Shown here piece after piece: positions 9,470 through 19,240 of a stretch of DNA of 64,000 nt. Below the pieces are notes generated by a model. That model saw nothing but the letters and a program-made list of their open reading frames with translations, was not told where the DNA came from and did no database searches. Location: contig NZ_JAUDUY010000001.1 in NCBI RefSeq assembly GCF_030380815.1, positions 434,001 through 498,000 on the forward strand. The letters run 5' to 3'. Position 1 is the first letter of the stretch, and every line of letters begins with the position of its first letter. A program made the position numbers and the translations under genes. This stretch comes from Robiginitalea aurantiaca. Its GTDB lineage: Bacteria; Bacteroidota; Bacteroidia; Flavobacteriales; Flavobacteriaceae.

Positions 9470-10789
9470 CTATTTGGTGTAGGGTGAGGGTAAAATCCAG
9501 GTATGGTGGCGGAAGTGATCCCAGGGCTCAGCTGCCAGGTCCGTTTTCGGGTCGATAAAGGGGGCGGGGTCCCGTCGGTTAACCCTGACGTTGCCCACTA
9601 CATATACGCCTATCTCCGCTCCTTGGGCTGCATAGTGCTTTTTGAGTCGCTGGGCAAACTGCCAGGCGAAGTCGGGATGCGACTGGACTTTCCTCTTTTG
9701 CTTTGGAGTCAGCCATTGGTTGAGCCGGATTAGTTCCCCAGCTCCCGTGGCTTTGTCCACTACCCGGAATTGCATGTTTCCGCTTCGGGATCTCAGCATC
9801 ATCCTCCAGCTCATGCGGTGCCCTTCCTCCGTCCAGAGGACATCCCCGGGAATCACATGGTGCCTAATGGGAAGTAAAAGCTGGAATGTGAAATATACTC
9901 CCATAACCCCTTTAATCCATGGGGCATAGGGGGGAGGGGCATAAGGCAAGAGTACCGGAACAGCCTTATGTTTAAAAAAGATCCGCCTGATGGTTTCGGG
10001 TTCAAAGAAGAAGACACAGAAGGCCAGCGAGAGGTATGGAAAAATTCCAATGTGGAAAATGATCGAATTGAAAAGATGGAAAAAGATCGACGCGAAAAAC
10101 GCAAATTTCCGCGTAGGCTTAAAAAGCAAAAGTGGAATCACGAGAAAATCAAAAAGGATCCCGAATACGCCAATGACCTTATGGATCAAAGGATATTGCA
10201 ACACGGGGCCGATGATAAAAAAGTCCTTACGGGATTCCATGAGTTGGGCAATAATGGTGAAATCAAACCAGTCTGCGTAAAGTTTGGCGATTGCTGCGTA
10301 GGTATAGACGATGAAAAGCTGGAAGATGATAACCCACTTGACCCCCGTATACATCTGGTCCGAGCAGAGGTCCGGGTCTCTTCTGCAATCCAAGCTGTGG
10401 GAGCGGTGAGCGGGGAAGAAACACATCAGTAGGGAGAGCAGAACCAGAAGATAGTAGTGATTGTTGTAGGAGGTTTTCTGCATCAGGTAGGTTCCCGTCC
10501 ATAAGAGGGTAAAAGCGATAATACTGAAGCGATACCGGTATCCCACAGTCACCATAACACCTGTTAACCCCATGAGGATGTAATAAAAGTACATGCCATG
10601 ACCTGGCAGGGGTTGAAGCCACTCAAAGCCGATAAAGGTAAATGTAAAATCAGGCTCGACCAGGGTTCGGTCCACCCACCCGGTCAGGATCGCTCCAAAA
10701 CTCTCGAGGCTGATGAGGATCCCGAAAAAAATCCTGAAAATGATGAGTGGACTATTGTCCATTCGGGAAAAGAGCAATCTGGAAATCAT
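9470..10789 (-). CDS. HTTM-domain membrane protein (vitamin K-dependent carboxylase-like)
   Basis: The 439-residue product has many membrane helices and the HTTM-domain signature, including the loop QKTSYNNHYYL; its Lys sits where the catalytic base of vitamin K-dependent gamma-carboxylases lies. Bacterial homologues are widespread in Bacteroidota, and their substrates are mostly unknown. A soluble C-terminal part (from about residue 300) follows the membrane region. The stop overlaps the ribF start by 4 bases, suggesting co-transcription without an obvious functional link. Confidence 0.85.
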   Translation of the reverse strand: MISRLLFSRMDNSPLIIFRIFFGILISLESFGAILTGWVDRTLVEPDFTFTFIGFEWLQPLPGHGMYFYYILMGLTGVMVTVGYRYRFSIIAFTLLWTGTYLMQKTSYNNHYYLLVLLSLLMCFFPAHRSHSLDCRRDPDLCSDQMYTGVKWVIIFQLFIVYTYAAIAKLYADWFDFTIIAQLMESRKDFFIIGPVLQYPLIHKVIGVFGILFDFLVIPLLLFKPTRKFAFFASIFFHLFNSIIFHIGIFPYLSLAFCVFFFEPETIRRIFFKHKAVPVLLPYAPPPYAPWIKGVMGVYFTFQLLLPIRHHVIPGDVLWTEEGHRMSWRMMLRSRSGNMQFRVVDKATGAGELIRLNQWLTPKQKRKVQSHPDFAWQFAQRLKKHYAAQGAEIGVYVVGNVRVNRRDPAPFIDPKTDLAAEPWDHFRHHTWILPSPYTK

Positions 10790-11715
10790 GATGCCTGGAT
10801 TAGGGCGAGTGCCTGTTTTCGATCCTGCCCTAATTGAAATTTAAGCGCTTCCAGGGAATCAAATTTCACCTCATCCCGTATGCGATGCAGCAGGTCGACT
10901 TGCAGGCTTTGTCCATACAGGTCCTTATCGAAGTCGAACAGATGTACTTCGATATGCTGTTGACTACCATCTACCGTGGGGTTTGTGCCAATATTCATCA
11001 TCCCGTAGTGCGTATTACCCCCAATCAGGGACCTAATCACATATACTCCTGAGGATGGGATTAATTTATAAGGGGCGCTAATGTTCAGATTTGCCGTTGG
11101 AAATCCGAGATCACGACCGAGGCCTTTCCCTTTTTGAACCGTACCAGTTAACATATAGGGATATCCCAAATAGGCCTTTGCCGTATCCAGATCCCCGTCT
11201 TCCAGGGCTCTTCGGATTTTAGTGGAACTCACCGAGACCGCATCGATTTCCTGGGCCGGTATTTCATCGACTTCAAATTCGAAAAGGTTTCCAAAGCTCC
11301 TGAGATCATGGATACTGGCATTCCGGTTTCTCCCGAAGCGATGGTCATAACCGATAATTACTTTTTTAACCTTTAGTTTTTCCACGAGAATCCTGCGCAC
11401 AAAATCCGTTGCAGTCATTCGTGAAAAATCCATGGTAAACGGATGGACCACAAGGACATCCAACCCCAGATCTCTAAGGATCGCGGACTTTTCTTCGATG
11501 GTGTTGAGTAATTTTATGTCGCTGTCCTTTTGCAACACCATCCTGGGATGCGGAAAAAATGTAAGGAGAACCGACTGTAGGCCCATTAACCGACCGTCAG
11601 TGATGACTTTTTCAAGAATTTTCCGATGACCAATATGCACCCCATCAAAGGTTCCAATGGTAACCACGCTTGGGTTTGGATTGTCGTAACGGGTAAGACC
11701 TTGATAGGTTAACAC
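10786..11715 (-). CDS. ribF: Bifunctional riboflavin kinase / FMN adenylyltransferase
   Basis: The 309-residue product makes FMN and FAD from riboflavin. The N-terminal nucleotidyltransferase domain carries VVTIGTFDGVHIGHRKIL. The C-terminal flavokinase domain starts near residue 185 with GTVQKGKGLGRDLGFPTANL, which holds the PTAN motif. Order and length match RibF. It is divergent from the metallopeptidase gene, and its 3' end overlaps the HTTM gene. Confidence 0.96.
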   Translation of the reverse strand: MLTYQGLTRYDNPNPSVVTIGTFDGVHIGHRKILEKVITDGRLMGLQSVLLTFFPHPRMVLQKDSDIKLLNTIEEKSAILRDLGLDVLVVHPFTMDFSRMTATDFVRRILVEKLKVKKVIIGYDHRFGRNRNASIHDLRSFGNLFEFEVDEIPAQEIDAVSVSSTKIRRALEDGDLDTAKAYLGYPYMLTGTVQKGKGLGRDLGFPTANLNISAPYKLIPSSGVYVIRSLIGGNTHYGMMNIGTNPTVDGSQQHIEVHLFDFDKDLYGQSLQVDLLHRIRDEVKFDSLEALKFQLGQDRKQALALIQAS

Positions 11716-11763
11716 AAGTAAAAATAATAAAAAAGCGTATTTTTGGTGGTCAAATGCCGGTTG

Positions 11764-14700
11764 ATGAAGACAAAGTTACGTCTTGTTCTTTCAATTCCCT
11801 TATTTTTTTTCTGCATTACGTCCCTCGCACAGGAGGCCGGTGTTTACTGGGAGCAACGCCAAATGAGTCCAGACCGGGCTACATTGTCCGGACAAGGCAT
11901 AAAAAATGAGGCGGGTCGGGCGTACTCACTACGGGAGTCCATACTCCGGGAGGAGTTGCAGAAATTGCAGTCCCCCAACCAGACATCCGTCGTACTCACA
12001 TTTCCAACAACCAATGGTAAGCCTTTAAAATTCAAAGTTTCTGAGCGATCTGTTATGGCTGAAGCCCTGCAGGAACGATACCCCGGTATTCGCTCGTATA
12101 TCGGTTATGCCCTGGATGGGCAACCTATGCATATCCGCTTTAGCCTTTCTCATAAAGGCTTGCAGGGGATGATTGTAAATACGAAAACCTCCAGCACCCT
12201 GTATTTAGAACCCGATCCCGGCAGACGGGATACCTACCTTTTATTTTCAAGGGAAGAGCTCGAGCCGGCTCTCGATGGATGGAAATGCAAAACAGATTCA
12301 AAAACCTCAAAGAGCTTGCCGGAAGCCAGTGCAGCTAAACTTGTAGATGACCAGTTGTTGAGGACTTATCGGCTCGCCGTGGCGACTACAGGAGAATACG
12401 CAGAATACCATGGAGGAACAGTTGCGGATGCCCTTGCGGCAATCAACGCCACCGTTACCCGCGTCAACGAAGTATTTGAGCGCGATCTGGCCATTGGACT
12501 CGAACTGATTCCAGATACGGATCAGGTCATCTATACAGACCCTAATACCGATCCGTTTGGAGGAAATTTTAGTGCGGAAGTACAGGCCGTACTTACAGAG
12601 CGCATTGGCCCCGAGGGCTACGATATCGGACATCTCTTTCATCAGGGGGCAGAAAACGGAAATGCAGGATTTATAGGGTCGGTCTGCAACGATACAAGAA
12701 AGGGAAGTGCATTTGCGTCTACGCCCAATCCTGAAGGGGATCGGTTTGATCTCGATTTTGTCGCCCACGAGATGGGGCATCAGTTTGGCGCGAATCATAC
12801 CTGGTCTTTCCAGAGTGAGGGAACCGGAGTACAGGCAGAACCCGGGAGCGGGACGACAATTATGGGGTATGCCGGAATCACGCAGCAAAACGACGTACAA
12901 CCTTCAGGCGATGATTATTTTCACTACTACAGCGTGCTGCAGATCAGTCAGTATGTGGTATCTGCAACATGTGCAACAACAACGCCTTTGACCAATACCC
13001 CTCCGGAGATCACCCCCCTTCCTGATTACCATATTCCTTTGGGTACGGCATTTGTGCTGGCGGGTACGGCCACAGATCCGGATGCCGGGGATATCCTCAC
13101 CTATGCCTGGGAACAAATAGATGACGGAGTGGTCAGCAACACGAATTTTGGACCTGAAAATGCAGCCGGATCCAATTTCAGATCCCTCAGGCCCACTGTG
13201 GATTCCCTTCGGTATTTCCCAAGACTCAGCAGGGTCATTACAGGGGACCTCACGCAGACAAATCCGGAGACCGGATCGGCATGGGAAACCGTGGCAACCG
13301 TTGAGCGTGAATTCAATTTTGCCCTGACTGTCCGCGATAATGCAGCCGGCGGTGGCCAGTTAAATTCAGACCTTGTAAAGGTGGTTGTGGAAGAAGAGGC
13401 AGGGCCTTTTCGCGTGCTTTCCCAGGGCACACCTCAATCTTATTCCATGGGTAGTGTGCAGTCGGTAAACTGGGATGTCGCCCAAACGGATGGAGGCCCA
13501 ATCAATTCACAATTGGTCGATATCTACCTTTCCGCAGACGGGGGTCTTAGTTTTCCCATTAAAATTGCAGAACAATTGCCTAATCTGGGATCTGCCAAAG
13601 TACAGATCCCCAGAATTTTCACCCCACTTGGAAGGTTTATGGTGCGGGCATCAGACAATATTTTCTTTGCGGTCAACAGCAGTGATTTTGAATTGAATGA
13701 GCAGCCATTTTTACTTTATTTCGATGGGCTTCAGCAGGAAATTTGCCAGGGTGGGGAGGCAGTTTTTGACTTTGCATACCAAACTTTCGGAGGTTTCAGT
13801 GACCCTGTAGCACTGGAGGTTAGTGGCCTTCCAACTGAGGTTACAGCTGCCCTGTCTATGGACACGGCCCAGGCGGATGGGACTTTAATACAGCTTTCGA
13901 TTACGGATACCGATTTGGCACCCCCCGGGATCTACCCCTTTGAAGTACGGGGTGTGGAGGGGGAAACTTCAATCAGCGTTCCCCTGACCTTGCGTATTTC
14001 GGATCCCGTAATTGGCGAGCCGGTACTCAGTTTCCCGGAGGACGCTGCTTTGGATGTTAACCTGCAACCCGTTTTGCAATGGGAACAGGATCCTCTGATT
14101 TCCGCCTATGATCTCGAACTGGCTACCGAGCCTTCGTTTAGCGATCCTATCGCAGCCATACGGGTATACCGCAACAGGTATCAGCCCGGGCTGCTGGAGG
14201 ACAATACGCAATACTTCTGGCGGATACGTTCGGTTACCGAATGTGGAGAAGGGACATTTTCAGCCCCTTTTAGTTTCACTACGATAACCTCTGAGTGCAG
14301 AATCGCCGATGCACCCAACCTGCCGATAACGATAAGTTCTGTGGGTACACCAACAATTTCGTCTGTCATTGCGATAGCCGATGACCGACCTGTCCTTGGC
14401 GTACGCGTCACCCTGGATATTGAACATTCCTTTGTGTCGGATTTAGTGATCAATCTAACCTCTCCCTCCGGCACTACCGTAAACATTCTATCCAATTCAT
14501 GCGGTGAAGCAAATGATATCTCAGCCATTTTTGACTCTGAAGCCCCACCGTTTATTTGCGGTAACAACCCGGCCATATCCGGTATTGTCCGGCCTCTTGG
14601 TTCTTTCGGCGCCTTTTCAGGGGAGTCCAGTTTTGGGGAGTGGGTGCTCACTATTGAAGATACGGCCCCGGCGGATGGGGGAAGTTTAAACGGTTTCTCC

Positions 14701-15549
14701 CTGGAATTATGTGTGGAAGGCGCCTTGCGACCAGATGCCGACGGCGATGGGGTTTATGACGATGGGGATGATCTTTGCCTTGGAACCCCTGAAGGGGCAG
14801 AAGTGGATGCGAACGGGTGTGAGGTCTTTCGCTTCCCTGATTCACAATTCAACATTACACTATTCAGCGAGGAGTGTATCGGATCCTCAGATGGGCGGAT
14901 CGGTGTTGAAGCCCTTTCAGACTTTGATTACAGTGTGACTGTTAAGGGTAGCGGAACAGATATCAGCGACAGCTTTGTCAGGAATTATGAACTCGGAAAT
15001 CTGGCAGCAGGATCTTATGAGGTCTGCCTAAAAGGTACGGATGGCTCCAATACCTATGAATCGCAGTGTTTTCAAGTCCGTATCGACAGCCCGGATCCGA
15101 TTAGTGTGTTCTCAAATCCGGCGCCAGATTTATCCTCTGTTTCCTTACTCCTTGAAGGGTCGGAATTTTTTGTGGTTACGTTGAATGGGGAGCGACAGGA
15201 GGTTAAAGGCCCCTTGCTGACCCTCAGCCTGAAAACGGGTTTAAACCGTTTAGTTGTGGAAGGTGTTCCGGCGTGTAAAGGCGCATTTGAAGAGACGTAT
15301 TTTCGAACGACGGGTCCATTGATTGCCCCCAACCCTTTTACGGACCAGGTGGAGATTCGTGTACCTCAGGCCGATACTCCTGTGCGTATTCAAGTTTTCA
15401 ATGCCTCGGGAATATTGGTTCGAAACCTGCAATTACCTCCGGAATCGGGCAAGGTGCGTTTGAATCTGGGAGGCCTGCCTACAGGCCTGTACCTTTTTGA
15501 AATACAGCAAGGGGGTTTGATTTTTTCACGTAAAGTATTCAGGAAATGA
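11764..15549 (+). CDS. Secreted reprolysin-like zinc metallopeptidase with P-domain and type IX secretion signal
   Basis: The product of about 1261 residues starts with a signal peptide (MKTKLRLVLSIPLFFFCITS, cleaved after Leu-Ala-Gln). I chose the ATG at 11764; an in-frame TTG at 11743 gives only a weak extension. A propeptide precedes the zincin domain, whose HEMGHQFGANH motif starts at residue 335. Ig/fibronectin-like domains follow, then a proprotein-convertase P-like (Homo B) domain (VRVTLDIEHSFVSDLVINLT), a calcium-binding DADGDGVYDDGDD segment, and a C-terminal type A sorting domain (PNPFTDQVEIRV to the end) for the T9SS. It is probably exported and surface-anchored or released, degrading external protein. 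Confidence 0.93.
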   Translation: MKTKLRLVLSIPLFFFCITSLAQEAGVYWEQRQMSPDRATLSGQGIKNEAGRAYSLRESILREELQKLQSPNQTSVVLTFPTTNGKPLKFKVSERSVMAEALQERYPGIRSYIGYALDGQPMHIRFSLSHKGLQGMIVNTKTSSTLYLEPDPGRRDTYLLFSREELEPALDGWKCKTDSKTSKSLPEASAAKLVDDQLLRTYRLAVATTGEYAEYHGGTVADALAAINATVTRVNEVFERDLAIGLELIPDTDQVIYTDPNTDPFGGNFSAEVQAVLTERIGPEGYDIGHLFHQGAENGNAGFIGSVCNDTRKGSAFASTPNPEGDRFDLDFVAHEMGHQFGANHTWSFQSEGTGVQAEPGSGTTIMGYAGITQQNDVQPSGDDYFHYYSVLQISQYVVSATCATTTPLTNTPPEITPLPDYHIPLGTAFVLAGTATDPDAGDILTYAWEQIDDGVVSNTNFGPENAAGSNFRSLRPTVDSLRYFPRLSRVITGDLTQTNPETGSAWETVATVEREFNFALTVRDNAAGGGQLNSDLVKVVVEEEAGPFRVLSQGTPQSYSMGSVQSVNWDVAQTDGGPINSQLVDIYLSADGGLSFPIKIAEQLPNLGSAKVQIPRIFTPLGRFMVRASDNIFFAVNSSDFELNEQPFLLYFDGLQQEICQGGEAVFDFAYQTFGGFSDPVALEVSGLPTEVTAALSMDTAQADGTLIQLSITDTDLAPPGIYPFEVRGVEGETSISVPLTLRISDPVIGEPVLSFPEDAALDVNLQPVLQWEQDPLISAYDLELATEPSFSDPIAAIRVYRNRYQPGLLEDNTQYFWRIRSVTECGEGTFSAPFSFTTITSECRIADAPNLPITISSVGTPTISSVIAIADDRPVLGVRVTLDIEHSFVSDLVINLTSPSGTTVNILSNSCGEANDISAIFDSEAPPFICGNNPAISGIVRPLGSFGAFSGESSFGEWVLTIEDTAPADGGSLNGFSLELCVEGALRPDADGDGVYDDGDDLCLGTPEGAEVDANGCEVFRFPDSQFNITLFSEECIGSSDGRIGVEALSDFDYSVTVKGSGTDISDSFVRNYELGNLAAGSYEVCLKGTDGSNTYESQCFQVRIDSPDPISVFSNPAPDLSSVSLLLEGSEFFVVTLNGERQEVKGPLLTLSLKTGLNRLVVEGVPACKGAFEETYFRTTGPLIAPNPFTDQVEIRVPQADTPVRIQVFNASGILVRNLQLPPESGKVRLNLGGLPTGLYLFEIQQGGLIFSRKVFRK

Positions 15550-16232
15550 AAAAGTGCCTGCTCATCCTATTCGGGTTGATCGTTTTGGTTGCCTGCAGTA
15601 AAGACGGATCTTCAAATACTACCCCCGGGGCGGTGAAGCTGGTCTTTCCTGAAAATAATTCGCTTTGTGTAACAGGAGTACCCCAGTCGGGAGATCGAAG
15701 TGAGGTCACCTTTACCTGGGAAGCGGCCACCAATGCCAGCCGGTACGAGATTCAGGTCACCCTTCTGGGTTCTGCTACGAGTCAGCGGCGGGTAACGTCA
15801 TCACTGAGTACAAACCTCGTCCTGGAGAAAGGCGCACCCTATTCCTGGCAGGTAAGGGCGATCAATCAGTCCAGCGGGGAAGAAACGGCCAGTAGCCTTT
15901 GGCAGTTTTACAATGCAGGAGCTTCGATCTCCTATCCACCTTTCCCTGCCAGAATACTTCAGCCGGAAGAAGGGAGCTCCCTGTTTTCCGATCAGAATGG
16001 AAATGTACTCCTGGGATGGGAACTCGCGGATCCCGAAAATGACCAGGAGTCCTGTGAGGTATTTCTGGGGACGGATGCCGAGGCGCTGTCTTCCGTGGCT
16101 ACACTGGGCCCGGATTCGGAATCCCTCCTCGTACCGGTAATCAGCGGACAGGTATATTACTGGCAAATCCTGACCCTGGACGCTCAGGGCAATAGTTCAC
16201 TTTCCAGCCTGAATTCTTTCCGGGTGTTGTAG
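15546..16232 (+). CDS. Lipoprotein with fibronectin-type repeats
   Basis: The 228-residue product begins with a lipoprotein signal peptide (MKKCLLILFGLIVLVACSKD; lipobox Val-Ala-Cys). The mature part holds two repeats of fibronectin III type, with WEAATNASRYEIQV and a second copy near WELADPENDQESCEV. Similar Trp/Tyr-rich repeats occur in the preceding metallopeptidase. The ATG overlaps the metallopeptidase TGA by 4 bases, so the two are translationally coupled and may act together at the cell surface. Its end abuts the end of pth. Confidence 0.85.
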   Translation: MKKCLLILFGLIVLVACSKDGSSNTTPGAVKLVFPENNSLCVTGVPQSGDRSEVTFTWEAATNASRYEIQVTLLGSATSQRRVTSSLSTNLVLEKGAPYSWQVRAINQSSGEETASSLWQFYNAGASISYPPFPARILQPEEGSSLFSDQNGNVLLGWELADPENDQESCEVFLGTDAEALSSVATLGPDSESLLVPVISGQVYYWQILTLDAQGNSSLSSLNSFRVL

Positions 16233-16862
16233 TCAGGTGCCGTTAAAGGTGTTCATGGTAATGGCTGTACCGGCGAAGACAAAGGAATGAATGAGTTCTG
16301 TACTCCGTTTCAGCCGCTCAGGCATAGTCTCGAGTTCAGTATCACTCCAGGTTCCCAGCACATAATCCACCTGTCTGCCCCGGTCAAAATCCGAACCAAT
16401 ACCGAAACGGAATCGGCAATAAGAGGTATGGCCCAGCACAGTTTGAATATCCTTTAATCCGTTGTGGCCTCCGTCACTGCCTTTGGTTTTGAGTCTCAGT
16501 GTTCCGAAGGGCAGGTTTAGGTCATCCGTAACAACGAGTAGATTTTCCCGTGGAATCTTTTCCTTCTCCATCCAGTAGCGAACCGCCTTTCCGCTGCGGT
16601 TCATATAGGTGGACGGTTTCAGGCAAATCAGGATGCGCCCTTTCTTCTTGATCCGCGCGACTTCCCCCAGCCGATCGGGTTCAAAATCAACAGAGGCATC
16701 CTGCGCAAGGTGATCCAGGATTTGAAATCCGATATTATGTCGCGTACCGACGTATTCACTACCGATATTACCAAGGCCGGCAATCAGATATTTCTTCATG
16801 GGATCAATCGCTTCGGGTTCAGGCTGCTTTTGGAAAACCCATTTTCTCAACCAGGTATACAC
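16233..16862 (-). CDS. pth: Peptidyl-tRNA hydrolase
   Basis: The 209-residue product releases peptides from stalled peptidyl-tRNA. The core starts [20 protein letters not shown] and contains RHNIGF with the catalytic His, [11 protein letters not shown] with the catalytic Asp, and [13 protein letters not shown] 22-residue leader precedes the usual start. I recall such leaders in flavobacterial homologues, so I kept it, but the Met at 16799 is an equal candidate. It follows rplY, the common order in this phylum. Confidence 0.95.
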   Translation of the reverse strand: MYTWLRKWVFQKQPEPEAIDPMKKYLIAGLGNIGSEYVGTRHNIGFQILDHLAQDASVDFEPDRLGEVARIKKKGRILICLKPSTYMNRSGKAVRYWMEKEKIPRENLLVVTDDLNLPFGTLRLKTKGSDGGHNGLKDIQTVLGHTSYCRFRFGIGSDFDRGRQVDYVLGTWSDTELETMPERLKRSTELIHSFVFAGTAITMNTFNGT

Positions 16863-16888
16863 TATTCACGATTTTGACTAAAATACAA

Positions 16889-16922
16889 AAAGCACCCTCA
16901 CCAGGACAGGTAAGAGTGCTTT
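16889..16922 (-). terminator. Rho-independent terminator after rplY
   Basis: Between rplY and pth lies a hairpin with arms of about 14 bases, AAAGCACYCTYACC paired with its complement, around an 8-base loop. The arms end in A and T runs, so it can work on the minus strand after rplY. Confidence 0.7.
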
Positions 16923-16942
16923 CATAGTTAAGCTTAAACGAA

Positions 16943-17584
16943 CTATTCGTTAGATTCTTCGGCAGGGGCCTCAGCTGCAGTTTCTTCTGCACCTTCTTCT
17001 GCACCTTCTTCGTCTTCGTCTTCATCAACCACAATGGCTGTACGAGCTGATTTAACCTGCACAACGACCGTACCATCCGGGTGGAGGATGGCAAAATCAT
17101 CATTCTTCAGGGATTCAACGGAAATGTTATCTCCGATTTTCAGTTTTGAAATATCCACGTTGAAAAAGTCAGGCAGATTATCAGGCAGGGCACGGATAAC
17201 CAATTTTCTTTTGCGGAATAACAAACGTCCACCGTTTCGCACCCCGGGGGAATTCCCAAGCAGGCGAACAGGTATCTCCATAGTAACTGGTTTATCGTCG
17301 AACAACTGATAGAAATCCACATGCAGGATTCGATCCGTTACCGGATGAAACTGGATATCCTGCATAACGGCCCGTACTTTGGTGCCGTCTTCCATCTTGA
17401 CAATCACCGTATGGGCGCTTGGAGTGTACACCAAATCTTTGAACGACAATTCATCTGCTGAAAAGTGCAATGGTGCTTCCCCTCCGTATATCACGCAAGG
17501 AACCTTTCCAGCATTACGTAAGGCTTTGGTCGATTTCTTGCCCACGCTTTCTCTTTCTGATCCTTTGATTGTAATTGATTTCAT
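16943..17584 (-). CDS. rplY: 50S ribosomal protein L25 (general stress protein Ctc type)
   Basis: The 213-residue product binds 5S rRNA. The N-terminal L25 domain (residues 1 to about 95) carries [13 protein letters not shown] and [20 protein letters not shown]; the C-terminal TL5/Ctc domain follows (to about 180). It ends in a very acidic low-complexity tail rich in Glu, Asp and Ala, common in this phylum. It lies 20 bases downstream of prs and is probably co-transcribed with it. Confidence 0.95.
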   Translation of the reverse strand: MKSITIKGSERESVGKKSTKALRNAGKVPCVIYGGEAPLHFSADELSFKDLVYTPSAHTVIVKMEDGTKVRAVMQDIQFHPVTDRILHVDFYQLFDDKPVTMEIPVRLLGNSPGVRNGGRLLFRKRKLVIRALPDNLPDFFNVDISKLKIGDNISVESLKNDDFAILHPDGTVVVQVKSARTAIVVDEDEDEEGAEEGAEETAAEAPAEESNE

Positions 17585-17604
17585 TATGATGTTTAATTAA
17601 AATT

Positions 17605-18546
17605 CTAAAGTATAAACTTTGAAGATATTGAGGTGTTGTGATGCACCCGGTGCATCACGTCTGCGAATAAATCCGCACAACTCAATACTTTTATTTTTTC
17701 ACTGGTCGTATCTACCGGAATGGAATCCGTGATAATGAGCTGTTCCAGCTTTGAATTTTCGATTTTTTCGATGGCGTTTCCAGAAAGCAGTCCATGGGTC
17801 GTAATGGCCCGAACGCTTAGTGCCCCGCGCTCTATCATCAGGTCAGCTGCCCGGGTAAGGGTTCCTGCGGTATCGACCATATCATCTACCAAAACGACGT
17901 TTTTACCTTCTACCTCCCCAATCAATTCCATATGTGAAATCTGATTGGCTTTTGAGCGTTGTTTGTAACAAATGACGACATCGCTTCTTAATGCCTTGGA
18001 GTAAGCGTATGCCCGCTTTGAACCTCCCATGTCTGGGGAGGCAATAGTCAGGTTGTCTAATTTTAGTTGCTCCACATAGGGTAAAAAGAGGGTTGAACCA
18101 TACAGGTGGTCAACCGGTTTTTCAAAGAAGCCCTGAATCTGGTCTGCATGCAGGTCCATGGTTATAATTCGCGTTGCCCCGGCTGCTTCCAGCATTTTTG
18201 CGACCAACTTACTCGCGATTGGAACTCTGGGTTTGTCTTTTCGATCCTGTCGCGCCCATCCGAAGTAAGGCATAACGGCAGTAATATGACGGGCTGAAGC
18301 CCTTTTTGCAGCATCCAGCATCAAGAGCATTTCCATGAGGTTTTCCGGGCCGGGATGCGTAGAGCCTATGACAAAAATTCGGGCTCCTCGAATGGATTCT
18401 TCATAGGAAGGCTGGAACTCTCCGTCGCTGTAACGGGAGATGATAACTTTACCCAATTCCGCACCATAGGATTTAGCGATGGCTTCTCCCAGGGCCCTGC
18501 TTTGCGTGCAGGCGAATATTTTTGGTTCCGGTACCGTGTAGGACAT
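17605..18546 (-). CDS. prs: Ribose-phosphate pyrophosphokinase
   Basis: The 313-residue product makes PRPP from ribose 5-phosphate and ATP. Motifs include the ATP-binding PYFGWARQDRKDKPRVPIAS, the MDLHADQIQGFF loop and the PRPP-binding VVLVDDMVDTAGTLT. The length is standard. It heads the minus-strand prs-rplY pair and is divergent from the tRNA-Leu gene. Confidence 0.96.
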   Translation of the reverse strand: MSYTVPEPKIFACTQSRALGEAIAKSYGAELGKVIISRYSDGEFQPSYEESIRGARIFVIGSTHPGPENLMEMLLMLDAAKRASARHITAVMPYFGWARQDRKDKPRVPIASKLVAKMLEAAGATRIITMDLHADQIQGFFEKPVDHLYGSTLFLPYVEQLKLDNLTIASPDMGGSKRAYAYSKALRSDVVICYKQRSKANQISHMELIGEVEGKNVVLVDDMVDTAGTLTRAADLMIERGALSVRAITTHGLLSGNAIEKIENSKLEQLIITDSIPVDTTSEKIKVLSCADLFADVMHRVHHNTSISSKFIL

Positions 18547-18643
18547 TGCCTTTAAGTGATGTTAATCGTTCGCGAACTCCCTCATTTCAAAGGAGGTGCA
18601 AATTTAGACAATTATTTGAGTTGCTAAAGCATATTCGGGGGGA

Positions 18644-18679
18644 TTTTGGGTCTGTGAATGAAATTATTTTTTAGTTTTG
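18644..18679 (+). promoter_or_regulatory. Promoter of the tRNA-Leu gene
   Basis: A Bacteroidota -7 element TAGTTTTG (TAnnTTTG) lies at 18672-18679, 12 bases before the tRNA. A TTTTG -33-like element lies at 18644-18648, 23 bases upstream of it, within the known 17-23 spacing for Flavobacterium promoters. Confidence 0.55.
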
Positions 18680-18691
18680 CAAACCCATTAT

Positions 18692-18775
18692 GCCTCGGTG
18701 GCGGAATTGGTAGACGCGCTGGATTCAAAATCCAGTGATAGCAATATCGTGTGGGTTCGATTCCCACCCGAGGTA
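18692..18775 (+). tRNA. tRNA-Leu(CAA)
   Basis: The 84-base gene folds as a class II tRNA. The acceptor arm GCCTCGG pairs with CCGAGGT. The D region is GGCGGAATTGGTAGACGCG, the anticodon stem-loop is CTGGATTCAAAATCCAG with anticodon CAA, a variable arm follows, and the T arm contains GGTTCGATTCC. The discriminator is A and CCA is not encoded. Its 3' end is the integration site of the island and stays intact after insertion. Confidence 0.95.
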
Positions 18776-18776
18776 C
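18761..18776 (+). repeat. attL core (tRNA 3' end)
   Basis: TTCCCACCCGAGGTAC, the end of the T arm, the acceptor strand and one flanking base of tRNA-Leu. The same 16 bases recur at 58916-58931. Confidence 0.9.
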
Positions 18777-18778
18777 TT

Positions 18779-18814
18779 AAAAACCCTCCTAACTATTTGT
18801 TAAGGAGGGTTTTA
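18779..18814 (+). terminator. Element-borne terminator after tRNA-Leu
   Basis: A hairpin with arms AAAACCCTCCTAAC and GTTAAGGAGGGTTTT (one bulged base) around a 5-base loop, directly after attL. As it lies inside the island, the element brings a replacement terminator for the tRNA. Confidence 0.7.
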
Positions 18815-18824
18815 TGTTTTATAT

Positions 18825-18845
18825 AGTACAAGAATAGTACAAAAA
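18825..18845 (+). repeat. Left copy of probable integrase arm-site repeat
   Basis: AGTACAAG-A-ATAGTACAAAAA, itself two AGTACAA units. It matches 20 of 21 bases with the copy at 58784-58804 in the same orientation. It lies 48 bases inside attL. Confidence 0.7.
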
Positions 18846-18883
18846 AAATTTTACTTGTAATGGATAAGGAACAGGGGACTATC

Positions 18884-19198
18884 TCAAATATTGATAATTC
18901 TTTGGCAAAGACTCAGGAATTCTTGCTTATTCAAAACAGTGAGATTCCGCACAATATCCCAATTTGTTCTTCTTCCTTTTTCTCCAGGGGGTTTTCCTGT
19001 TAATTTGGACACATTATTATCAGTTGGGTAGCCTTCTTCGTCGAGCATTGAAGCTATATTCTGAATTTTCATTTTTATTGATGCAACAGATCTTTTTTTC
19101 AGTTTGTGAATATCATGTTCATCAAATTCATTTCTTCCGAGTCGCGCTATATAGGTGCACAAAGTAATTTCATCTTTAGTATACAGGTTTCTCTTCAT
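18884..19198 (-). CDS. Hypothetical protein, possibly DNA-binding
   Basis: I do not recognise this 104-residue product. It is basic and mostly helical. The start MKRNLYTKDEITLCTYIARL followed by KKRSVASIKMKIQNIASML resembles the small helical SANT/HTH-like region found at the N terminus of some nuclease proteins. It is the first gene inside the left end, with its 3' end near attL, and lies 42 bases downstream of the next gene, probably in one transcript. Confidence 0.5.
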   Translation of the reverse strand: MKRNLYTKDEITLCTYIARLGRNEFDEHDIHKLKKRSVASIKMKIQNIASMLDEEGYPTDNNVSKLTGKPPGEKGRRTNWDIVRNLTVLNKQEFLSLCQRIINI

Positions 19199-19240
19199 GC
19201 GTTTTTCTTTTTAATGTTAGAATCAGATTATAAATAATAC